A stretch of 15,012 bases of DNA, taken from JANYCD01 sp043738625 (GTDB lineage Bacteria > Pseudomonadota > Gammaproteobacteria > Burkholderiales > Rhodocyclaceae). The notes beneath the pieces are model-generated. The model was not told where the DNA came from. It did no database searches and was given only the letters and a program-made list of their open reading frames with translations. Shown here in pieces: positions 6,420 through 15,012 of the stretch. The DNA lies in contig JAYUFR010000141.1 of the NCBI GenBank assembly GCA_043738625.1, forward strand, positions 1 through 15,012, read 5' to 3'. Position 1 is the stretch's first letter. Each line of letters starts with the position of its first letter. A program made the translations under genes and the position numbers.

Positions 6420-7586
6420 ATGAACCAACGCACCGCTCTTTACGACACCCACGCCGCCGCCAGCGCGAAAATCGTCAACTTCGCCGGCTGGGACATGCCC
6501 ATCCACTACGGTTCGCAGATCGAAGAGCACCACGCGGTGCGCCGCGATGCCGGCATGTTCGACGTGTCGCATATGCTCTCCATCGATCTCGACGGCGCCG
6601 ACGCCCTGCCCTTCCTGCGCCGCCTGCTGGCCAACGACTGCGCCAAGCTCTCAAGTCAGTCGCCGGGCCGCCCCAAGACTAACTTGGCCCCCTCGGGGGG
6701 CGGATCGGGCGAAACGCCCGATCCGGGGGCGCAAACAATTTTGCCCGGTAAGGCGCTCTACTCCTGCATGCTGCAAGAAGATGGCGGCGTCATCGATGAC
6801 CTCATCGTCTATTTTTTCAGCCCGACACGTTACCGCATTGTGGTCAATGCCGGCACTGCCGACAAAGATCAGGCATGGATGCAAAAACAAATCGCGGGGT
6901 TTAAGGCAACATTGACTCCGCGCCGCGATCTCGCAATGATCGCAATACAAGGCCCCAACGCCCGCGAGAAACTTTGGGCGGCCTTCCCCGCCAGTCGCAA
7001 CATCAGCGAAGGACTCGCGGTGTTTCAGGCGGCCGAATGGAACGATTGGCTGGTGGCGCGCACCGGGTACACCGGCGAGGACGGTTTCGAAATCGCCCTG
7101 CCCAATCACGCCGCAGCCGGCGCATGGCGGGCACTGCAAGCTGTCGGCGTCGCTCCCTGCGGTCTCGGTGCGCGCGACACGCTGCGCCTCGAAGCGGGGA
7201 TGAATCTTTACGGTCAGGATATGAACGAAAGCGTCTGCCCGCTTGAGTCGGGGCTGGCGTGGACGGTGAACACCAAGGACGCCAAGCACGACTTCATCGG
7301 CCGCAAATCCTTGGCAACCCCTACCCGGCAACTCGTCGGCCTGCTGCTGCTTGATCGTGGCGTGCTGCGCGCCCATCAGCAGGTGTTCACTGCAAAGGGC
7401 GAAGGCGAAACCACCAGCGGCAGCTTTTCGCCAACGCTGAACCAGTCCATCGCACTGGCACGTGTGCCCGTCGGCGTTGCGGTTGGTGACGAAGTCGAAG
7501 TGGAAATTCGCGACAAGCGGCTCAAGGCAAAGGTGGTCAAACCACCTTTTGTACGCAACGGAAAATCTTTACTCCAGGAGAACTGA
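6420..7586 (+). CDS. gcvT: Glycine cleavage system T protein (aminomethyltransferase) with a 29-residue insert
   Basis: GcvT takes the aminomethyl group from lipoylated GcvH, releases ammonia, and forms 5,10-methylene-tetrahydrofolate. The product (388 residues) opens MNQRTALYDTHAAASAKIVNF and contains WDMPIHYGSQIEEHHAVR, MFDVSHM, GGVIDDLIVY (122-131, with the conserved Asp pair 126/127), GYTGEDGFEIALP and LGARDTLRLEAGMNLYGQDM, ending KPPFVRNGKS. Against E. coli GcvT as I recall it, residues 1-77 align without a gap. The GGVIDDL Asp then falls at 126 instead of 97, an exact 29-residue excess between AKL and PGKALYS. The reading frame stays open, so the gene is probably functional. There is no Shine-Dalgarno: the 20 nt before the ATG are T- and C-rich. 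Expression is set by the glycine riboswitch. Confidence 0.95.
   Translation: MNQRTALYDTHAAASAKIVNFAGWDMPIHYGSQIEEHHAVRRDAGMFDVSHMLSIDLDGADALPFLRRLLANDCAKLSSQSPGRPKTNLAPSGGGSGETPDPGAQTILPGKALYSCMLQEDGGVIDDLIVYFFSPTRYRIVVNAGTADKDQAWMQKQIAGFKATLTPRRDLAMIAIQGPNAREKLWAAFPASRNISEGLAVFQAAEWNDWLVARTGYTGEDGFEIALPNHAAAGAWRALQAVGVAPCGLGARDTLRLEAGMNLYGQDMNESVCPLESGLAWTVNTKDAKHDFIGRKSLATPTRQLVGLLLLDRGVLRAHQQVFTAKGEGETTSGSFSPTLNQSIALARVPVGVAVGDEVEVEIRDKRLKAKVVKPPFVRNGKSLLQEN
6651..6746 (+). repeat. GC-rich palindromic repeat inserted in frame in gcvT
   Basis: The segment encoding residues 78-109 of GcvT has no counterpart in normal T proteins; the net gain is 87 nt. It contains a perfect 10-bp hairpin, GGATCGGGCG (6702-6711), AAA, CGCCCGATCC (6715-6724). 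This is nested between GCCCCC and GGGGGC. Left of it lies a second set of pairings, CCAAG with CTTGG and CCGCCCC with GGGGCGG. The start (GTCGCCGGGCCGCCCCAAG) and the GGCCCCCTCGGGGGG core look like short palindromic repeats I associate with intergenic DNA of Burkholderiales/Rhodocyclales. The encoded peptide is Gly/Pro/Ser-rich and likely a flexible loop. Exact ends are unclear; I saw no convincing target-site duplication. Confidence 0.8.
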
Positions 7587-7587
7587 C

Positions 7588-7971
7588 ATGAACGTCCCCG
7601 CCAATCTGAAGTACGCCAAATCGCACGAGTGGATCAGGCAGGAAGCCGACGGCAGCCTCACCATCGGCATCTCCGACCATGCTCAGGAAGCGCTGGGCGA
7701 CATCGTCTTTCTCGAATTGCCGGAAGCCGGCCGCATCGTCAAGAGTGGCGAAGAGTGCGCGGTGGTGGAATCGGTCAAGGCCGCCTCTGATATCTACGCC
7801 CCGGTCTCGGGTGAAATCATCGCCGCCAACAGCGCCGTCATCGAGACGCCGGAAAGCGTCAATCAGGATGCCTATGCGGCATGGCTGTTCAGGATCAAGC
7901 CCTCCAATCCGGTCGAGTACGCGGCGCTGCTGGATGCCGCGGCTTATACAAAAGTCGCCGAAAGCGATTAG
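7588..7971 (+). CDS. gcvH: Glycine cleavage system H protein
   Basis: The small lipoyl carrier shuttles the aminomethyl intermediate from GcvP to GcvT and hands the reduced lipoate to the L protein (dihydrolipoamide dehydrogenase, not encoded here). The 127-residue product has the usual opening NVPANLKYAKSHEWIR. The lipoylation site is Lys64 in VESVKAASDIYAPVSGE, and the C-terminal NQDAYAAWLFRIKPSN is typical. Length is normal for the family. AGGAG lies 8 nt before the ATG, and only one nucleotide separates it from the gcvT stop codon, so it is translated from the same message. Confidence 0.98.
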   Translation: MNVPANLKYAKSHEWIRQEADGSLTIGISDHAQEALGDIVFLELPEAGRIVKSGEECAVVESVKAASDIYAPVSGEIIAANSAVIETPESVNQDAYAAWLFRIKPSNPVEYAALLDAAAYTKVAESD

Positions 7972-8004
7972 CCCTTGCCGTCAACCTCAATGCGTAATGC
8001 CTGA

Positions 8005-10851
<2,847 letters not shown>

Positions 10852-10860
10852 ACGCCTGCC

Positions 10861-11997
10861 GTGAGTAGTTATCCCATTATTCATTGGCGCGAGGTAGACG
10901 AGGCCCGCTCTGCACGCTGGCGTTCGGAAAGCGGCATGCCACCGCCGCAAAATATCGTCATCGCCGACGACACCATCAGCGCCAACACCGCCTATCGGCT
11001 GGCCTGTGATGGCACCGCGCTCTTGTGGCGTGGCGATTTCCAGAATGCGCGCCAGTTGCTGCTGGCATTGGGTCGGCGCGCCGACCGCAAGCCGCGCAAC
11101 CCGCCTGACCTGACATCGCTATCCATCACGGAGATTTTCCAGTTGCACCGTCAGACCCAGGCGCAACGCGCCCGTGTGCTGAGCATGCTGCTGCTGCCGT
11201 TCGAGGCCGACCACAGCGTCCCGCTGCGTCGTGCGCCCGATGTGCGCCTGGCCTGCAGCGAGGCTTATGGCGCGACAGATGAACCCTACCTCGCTTCGAT
11301 GCGCGAACTGTTGGGCCTGATCGGGGCCCACGAGTGGCGCAAGAATGGCGTGGAAATCAAGGTGCTCGGCGATCGCATCCATCCGCACTACGGCGTGTTC
11401 GCCCCGGTGCGCAATGAGTATGTGGACCTGGTGGCCGAAGCGCCGTTGCCAAAATCGCATGCGCTGGCGTTCGACATCGGCACCGGTACTGGCGTCCTGA
11501 CCGCGGTGCTGGCCCGGCGTGGCATCACGCATATCGTCGCCACTGACAATAATCCACGTGCACTGGCCTGCGCCCGCGACAATCTCGCGCGGCTCGGGTT
11601 GAATGAACAGGTGGAAGTGATGGAAGCCGACCTTTTCCCCGCAGGGCGCTCGCCGCTCATCGTATGCAACCCGCCGTGGGTGCCGGCACAGCCCAGCTCT
11701 CCGCTCGAACACGCGGTTTACGATCCCGACAGCCGCATGCTGCGCGGCTTCCTCAATGGACTCGCGGCGCATCTGGAACCGCACGGTGAAGGCTGGCTGC
11801 TGCTCTCGGATATTGCCGAACACCTGGGCCTGCGCACACGCGCCGAACTGCTCGCCATCATCGAAACAGCAGGCTTGAAGGTAGTCGGTCGAATCGACAT
11901 CCGGCCCACGCATCGCAAAGTCTCCGATGCAAACGACCCGCTCCACGCCGCGCGTGCAGCAGAGATAACTTCGCTCTGGCGCCTCGCGGTTCGTTGA
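10861..11997 (+). CDS. Class I SAM-dependent methyltransferase with NPPW motif
   Basis: The C-terminal half has a SAM-binding Rossmann motif, FDIGTGTGVLTAVLARRG (204-221), an acidic loop after the second strand (ATDNNPRALACARDNLARLG), and VCNPPW (N270-PPW). NPPY/W motifs are typical of enzymes that methylate a planar amide or amine nitrogen, such as PrmC (release-factor Gln) or rRNA/DNA adenine methylases. The first 150 or so residues form a separate domain (ALLWRGDFQNARQLLLALGR and onward) that I do not recognise, so the substrate stays open. GTG is used as start (10861), 9 nt after the gcvP stop, without a clear ribosome site. It is probably co-transcribed with gcvP. Length is 378 residues. 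Confidence 0.85.
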   Translation: MSSYPIIHWREVDEARSARWRSESGMPPPQNIVIADDTISANTAYRLACDGTALLWRGDFQNARQLLLALGRRADRKPRNPPDLTSLSITEIFQLHRQTQAQRARVLSMLLLPFEADHSVPLRRAPDVRLACSEAYGATDEPYLASMRELLGLIGAHEWRKNGVEIKVLGDRIHPHYGVFAPVRNEYVDLVAEAPLPKSHALAFDIGTGTGVLTAVLARRGITHIVATDNNPRALACARDNLARLGLNEQVEVMEADLFPAGRSPLIVCNPPWVPAQPSSPLEHAVYDPDSRMLRGFLNGLAAHLEPHGEGWLLLSDIAEHLGLRTRAELLAIIETAGLKVVGRIDIRPTHRKVSDANDPLHAARAAEITSLWRLAVR

Positions 11998-12069
11998 ACG
12001 AGTCCCGCGATTGCAATATTTTCTGTAGCCTTCGAACACCAAAGCAAACGTACCCGGAGAAATACACGC

Positions 12070-12594
12070 ATGGCTGATCAACTGCTGATTCTCACCGTGA
12101 TTGGTGACGACCGACCCGGGCTGGTGGGCGAGCTGTCCGCCGCCATTTCCGCGCATCAGGGCAACTGGCTGGAATCCTCCATGGCGCGGTTGGGCGGCAA
12201 GTTTGCCGGGGTCGTCAAGGTCGCTGCACCTGCCGCCAACAGCGCCGCATTGCAGGCCGCGCTGGCAGGGCTGTCCGGCCTCAAGATCACGGCCGAGACT
12301 TCTGCGGGTGAGGCGACCTCCGGCGGCCGCCGCCTGCGACTGGCGCTGGTCGGCCACGACCGCATCGGCATCGTGCGCGAAGTCTCACAAATCCTTGCCC
12401 GCCATGCGGTGAATGTGGAAGCGCTCAATACCCACACTGCCAGCGCTCCCATGTCGGCGGAAATTCACTTCCACGCCCAAGCCGACCTTCTCGCACATCC
12501 GAGCCTGGACGTTCGCGCGCTGACCGATGACCTGGAGCGAATTTCGAATGATCTGATGGTCGACATCACACTCGACGAGACAATCCGGGCCTGA
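12070..12594 (+). CDS. gcvR: Double-ACT-domain protein, GcvR-like glycine cleavage regulator
   Basis: The product (174 residues) consists of two ACT domains. The first, residues 5-75, opens LLILTVIGDDRPGLVGELSA. The second, about 90-168, opens LRLALVGHDRIGIVREVSQI and continues ARHAVNVEALNTHTASAP. They are joined by a short Thr/Ser/Gly linker. In E. coli, GcvR has this build and holds the activator GcvA in check; glycine relieves this. There is no DNA-binding domain, so it would act through a partner protein. GGAG lies about 10 nt before the ATG. It follows the methyltransferase gene by 72 nt in the gcv locus, which supports the glycine link, but no gcvA is present in the window. The symbol is by similarity and position. 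Confidence 0.8.
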   Translation: MADQLLILTVIGDDRPGLVGELSAAISAHQGNWLESSMARLGGKFAGVVKVAAPAANSAALQAALAGLSGLKITAETSAGEATSGGRRLRLALVGHDRIGIVREVSQILARHAVNVEALNTHTASAPMSAEIHFHAQADLLAHPSLDVRALTDDLERISNDLMVDITLDETIRA

Positions 12595-12662
12595 TTGGCA
12601 GCATCGTTGGTGCCGGCTTTCGGTCCGGTTGCATGATGAGGCATGCCATCGTGCAGTTGGTG

Positions 12663-12688
12663 TTGCCTGAAATCCGTAGGGATATACT
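12663..12688 (+). promoter_or_regulatory. Possible promoter before the 85-residue gene
   Basis: A good -10 box, TATACT (12683-12688), lies 65 nt before the ATG at 12754. The nearest -35-like hexamers are TTGCCT (14-nt spacer) and TTGGTG at 12657 (20-nt spacer), both poorly spaced. The call therefore rests mainly on the -10 element and on the gene needing its own start. Confidence 0.35.
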
Positions 12689-12753
12689 GTCAGCTCAATA
12701 TCTGCCTGCCGTGATGCAGCAGGGCGTGAGCGATTTTTTCTGAGGAGATAAAA

Positions 12754-13011
12754 ATGCAATCAGAGCGCAAATCGGACGGGGAGAATTGCCCGTTTGAATT
12801 CAACTTCGACGCCGCCACATTCAAGGTGGGCGATCTGGTGAGCTATCGCATTCCGGAGAGCTTTGACCAGATGCCGTTCGTCGGGCAACTGCTTGAGGTC
12901 GGTGAGGATTATGTCTTGATCACGGCGAACGACCCGTCGGACCCCGATCGCCGCATGCGCGGCACGCGTGAGAGCCGCCCCATCGTCAGTACCAAGGAAG
13001 CGCTTGGATAG
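12754..13011 (+). CDS. Small conserved-looking protein of unknown function
   Basis: The gene encodes 85 residues and has a strong ribosome site (TGAGGAGAT, 4 nt of A, then ATG), which makes translation likely. The protein is acidic and probably beta-rich: FKVGDLVSYRIPESFDQMPF (about 25-44), VGQLLEVGEDYVLITAND (about 45-62), then DPDRRMRGTRESRPIV. A pattern of hydrophobic strands separated by turns would fit a small SH3-like barrel, but I do not recognise the family. There is no signal peptide or membrane segment. It stands alone, 159 nt after gcvR and 232 nt before the next small gene. Confidence 0.75.
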   Translation: MQSERKSDGENCPFEFNFDAATFKVGDLVSYRIPESFDQMPFVGQLLEVGEDYVLITANDPSDPDRRMRGTRESRPIVSTKEALG

Positions 13012-13243
13012 TGCCCGGTTCTGTTGAATCTGCCCAGATTGCGCCGTCAACGCCCGCGGATATGCGGGTGGTAATCGATTCTTCTCGGGCGTTCGCAATC
13101 CCCGAAAACAGCGCGCCCTCCGCACCAATGCATTACACTCAATTCGTCTCGTGGACAGTGGGTGCAAAACCGTTGATGTCACGTCTTTGTCATGCAGTCA
13201 GTTCAAGCTTGCAAAAACATTCGGGGCAGATACTCAACCATTG

Positions 13244-13474
13244 ATGGCTGACACCCTCTACTGCTATCACTGCGGGCAGCATCATCCGAAGACGGAAATG
13301 CGCCAGATCGAGACCAAAGGCGCACGACGCTGGCGCTGCATCAAGAGCATAGAAGCCGCCAGGAAGGGCCGGGAAGCGCGTGAAGCCTTTGGCCGACAGA
13401 CCACCGATACCAACAAGGCTGAGGCGCAGAGCAAACTCAAGGCGCTACTCAACCCTGAGTGGCTGTCTGACTAG
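13244..13474 (+). CDS. Small protein with zinc-ribbon-like N terminus, function unknown
   Basis: The 76-residue product begins MADTLYCYHCGQHHPKTEMR, with a Cys-x2-Cys pair at residues 7 and 10 followed by a His-His and a later RWRC. The rest is a basic helical stretch (KSIEAARKGREAREAFGRQ) and a C-terminal ALLNPEWL. One CxxC pair and a lone Cys with nearby His could form a partial zinc knuckle; a full four-cysteine site is not present. The ATG is chosen because the Cys pair follows it directly; the frame also stays open back to a GTG at 13151, but that stretch looks non-coding. No strong ribosome site is seen. I do not recognise the family. Confidence 0.6.
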   Translation: MADTLYCYHCGQHHPKTEMRQIETKGARRWRCIKSIEAARKGREAREAFGRQTTDTNKAEAQSKLKALLNPEWLSD

Positions 13475-13593
13475 TCCGCAACATAGCTAGTGGCACGAAG
13501 AGTGGTGCACCTCTGAGCGTCCGCTATTGACGGTGGACTCAACCGGTCCAGGCATGGCGCTTATCGGTGATACCAACTCCAGAACGACTTTTG

Positions 13594-14535
13594 TTACTTG
13601 AGGAATTGCAGCATCGTGTCATCCGCGTCGGTGAAATCGCGTTTGTCATGACAGAACACTGCACCCTCGATGCGCTCGGGCTGTGTTGCATAACAGACGC
13701 CCTTGATTGTTTCCATCACGACTGCGCCGTTCCTGTGCCGCGCACCCATAGCCATGAAGTCGAGCATTCCCGAGAATGAGACAAGGATGGCCATCTGCAA
13801 AACGTGCGCAGCTTCAAGTGAACCACCCTCAAACATCTCGGCCGACCAGCGGCCGAAACCGGCGTACAAACTGCGCCCATTGACTGGCGCCGGATTGAGG
13901 ACGCGCTCGCTGTCAATTTGCCAACGGTGTAGTTGCTCGCCGTTAACATGGATTTCGGCCCAGGTCGTGCCGTCCACAATGTCCGGTACGGTGACGTCGA
14001 ACTGACGTAGATCCTCTTCGCGCAAGGCATGAGAGAAAACCAGGCCGAGCACGTCTAGAAAGTGACTGCACTGCTGGCGGCTATCCGAGTAGCTGCGGAA
14101 GACAGTCCGTTGCGCAGTCAATGCCTTGCCGATGTAGGGCGCGAACTGGCCGACAGCACCGGGGCAGGTGCCATTGGGATAGCGCAGCCAGGTGCCTTCG
14201 ATAGCGGTGACAACATCCCCGTCATGCTGAACCACCAGCTTGAAGGCATGCAAGGTGTCTTCCAGACCGGCCACTATGCTCCGACCATGTTTTTCAATGC
14301 GAATGCGCCGACGAAAAATACGCGTGCCGTAGTCGCGGTTAAAAATGGGGTTCTTGAAGTCAGAAATCATCGCAGCGAGCCGGCCAAGCATGGCGGGAAA
14401 CGGGTATTTCAGACGGTAGCACTGAATCTCCGTGCCGACAACGGATTCCCGCCCATCGCAGAACGATAAACAGTTGTCAACGCGCTGGCCGCTGTCGACA
14501 AACACCGACAATCGATTCCGCAGGTAATCAGCCAT
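13594..14535 (-). CDS. DUF2889-like protein of unknown function
   Basis: The core (about residues 72-180) fits the DUF2889 pattern as I remember it: FRRRIRIEKHG, LEDTLHAFKLVVQHDG, VTAIEGTWLRYPNGTCPGAVG, then a conserved-type SRQQCSHFLDVLGL. The remainder (IVDGTTWAEIHVNGEQLHRW and onward) is a second soluble region. Function of the family is not known to me. The start is uncertain. ATG at 14535 gives 313 residues; ATG at 14370 (MISDFKNPIFNRDYG) gives 258 and starts just ahead of the recognised domain. Neither has a good ribosome site, and third-position GC does not separate the two. It stands alone, convergent with the small gene at 13244 and divergent from the bactofilin gene. Confidence 0.72.
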   Translation of the reverse strand: MADYLRNRLSVFVDSGQRVDNCLSFCDGRESVVGTEIQCYRLKYPFPAMLGRLAAMISDFKNPIFNRDYGTRIFRRRIRIEKHGRSIVAGLEDTLHAFKLVVQHDGDVVTAIEGTWLRYPNGTCPGAVGQFAPYIGKALTAQRTVFRSYSDSRQQCSHFLDVLGLVFSHALREEDLRQFDVTVPDIVDGTTWAEIHVNGEQLHRWQIDSERVLNPAPVNGRSLYAGFGRWSAEMFEGGSLEAAHVLQMAILVSFSGMLDFMAMGARHRNGAVVMETIKGVCYATQPERIEGAVFCHDKRDFTDADDTMLQFLK

Positions 14536-14558
14536 TTAACGAAATGGTCGCTGCCATC

Positions 14559-14576
14559 TGTCGCGTAGCCGCGACA
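14559..14576. repeat. Short perfect inverted repeat upstream of the DUF2889-like gene
   Basis: TGTCGCG (14559-14565) and CGCGACA (14570-14576) flank a TAGC loop. It lies 24 nt before the upstream start codon (14535) of the minus-strand gene, in the divergent region shared with the bactofilin gene. It could be a protein-binding site or a leader hairpin; nothing here decides between them. Confidence 0.45.
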
Positions 14577-14720
14577 AAACATTGCGGTTGCAGCGCATGT
14601 AATTTTCTCAACTCGCTGAACATAAAGCACAAATCTCACAGGCACAGGCCTTGCTGAATACGTGCAGTCCGGGTCGGCCGACCGCGCCACGGCTCGCGAC
14701 TTTTTCAGTGAGGAGAATCC

Positions 14721-15012
14721 ATGCTCAAATCCCAGAACTTCCTTGGTCGTCTTGACGACGCCTTCAGCAACCGCGACCCACGAAGTTCCGGCGTCAAAAC
14801 GCCACCGCTGCCGGCGAATTTGGCGACCCCCGCAAAGCCAGCCGTCACTTCTCCGCTAACCTCTGCCGGGACGCCGCAGCCCCAAGCAGAGTCGAACGCG
14901 ACGGCCACCACCAAGTTGGAGTCCACCACCGGTAACCGGCTGATCGTCGGCCCCGACGTGAAACTCAAGGGTGCGGAAATTCTTGATTGCGATACGCTGG
15001 TGGTTGAAGGTC
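14721..15012 (+). CDS. Bactofilin (polymer-forming cytoskeletal protein), 5' part
   Basis: The reading frame is open from ATG 14721 to the right edge, giving 97 codons and no stop. The N terminus (MLKSQNFLGRLDDAF) is followed by about 60 residues rich in Pro, Thr, Ala and Ser, as is common in the disordered tails of bactofilins. Then comes the start of the beta-helical bactofilin domain, NRLIVGPDVKLKGAEILDCD and TLVVEG (about 72-97). Bactofilins polymerise without nucleotide into filaments or sheets, often at the membrane, and influence cell shape, polarity or motility. GAGGAG lies 6 nt before the ATG. The 3' part and neighbours that could reveal its role, such as an M23 peptidase, are outside the window. 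Confidence 0.9.
   Translation, partial: MLKSQNFLGRLDDAFSNRDPRSSGVKTPPLPANLATPAKPAVTSPLTSAGTPQPQAESNATATTKLESTTGNRLIVGPDVKLKGAEILDCDTLVVEG

Noticed and set aside
6420..7586. gcvT as a pseudogene because of the insert
   Set aside because: The insert keeps the frame, conserved motifs on both sides are intact, and gcvH and gcvP follow normally.
12595..12660. GCATG/CATGC hairpin after gcvR as a terminator
   Set aside because: The 5-bp stem is short and has no T run behind it.
13011..13244. Possible 77-codon gene starting with GTG at 13011
   Set aside because: No ribosome site, no recognisable pattern, mixed codon use, and it fills the gap before the Cys-pair gene; I treat it as non-coding.
13475..13593. 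Terminator between the convergent genes at 13474 and 13594
   Set aside because: Only weak short pairings were found and no stem followed by a T run on either strand.

Overview
The window looks like a piece of a betaproteobacterial chromosome. The base composition is GC-rich. The proteins read as ordinary beta/gammaproteobacterial housekeeping proteins, the TrpRS is the long, cysteine-bearing form, and GC-rich palindromic repeats of a kind I associate with Rhodocyclales/Burkholderiales are present. The order or genus cannot be fixed from sequence alone. No tRNA, rRNA, CRISPR array, transposase or phage gene was seen.

Left block (1-6030, all minus strand): a tightly packed run that probably forms one operon, read from right to left: alpha/beta hydrolase, RNase AM (rnm), yciO, M50 site-2-type protease, trpS, scpA, scpB and rluB (cut by the window edge). 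Several genes overlap or lie within 30 nt of each other. It joins RNA processing and modification (rnm, rluB, perhaps yciO), tRNA charging (trpS) and chromosome segregation (the ScpAB partners of SMC). E. coli keeps rnm, yciO and rluB near each other too.

Middle block (6031-12594, plus strand): a divergent control region followed by the glycine cleavage operon. A long imperfect hairpin repeat (6049-6129) comes first. Then come a promoter (6168-6197), a tandem glycine riboswitch (6206-6372), an intrinsic terminator (6374-6404), and gcvT, gcvH and gcvP. A class I methyltransferase gene follows gcvP at 9 nt. A double-ACT GcvR-like regulator follows 72 nt later. Glycine can thus be sensed by RNA ahead of the operon, and possibly by an ACT protein behind it.

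The most unusual item is inside gcvT. An 87-nt, GC-rich, palindrome-laden segment is inserted in frame, adding 29 residues between the conserved AKL and PGKALYS segments. It looks like a mobile palindromic repeat that landed in a coding sequence without breaking it.

Right block (12595-15012): two small unrecognised genes (12754-13011 and 13244-13474, the second with a Cys-pair zinc-ribbon-like start), a minus-strand DUF2889-like gene (13594-14535), and the first 97 codons of a bactofilin gene running off the right edge. The gaps 13012-13243, 13475-13593 and 14536-14720 hold no further gene I can support.
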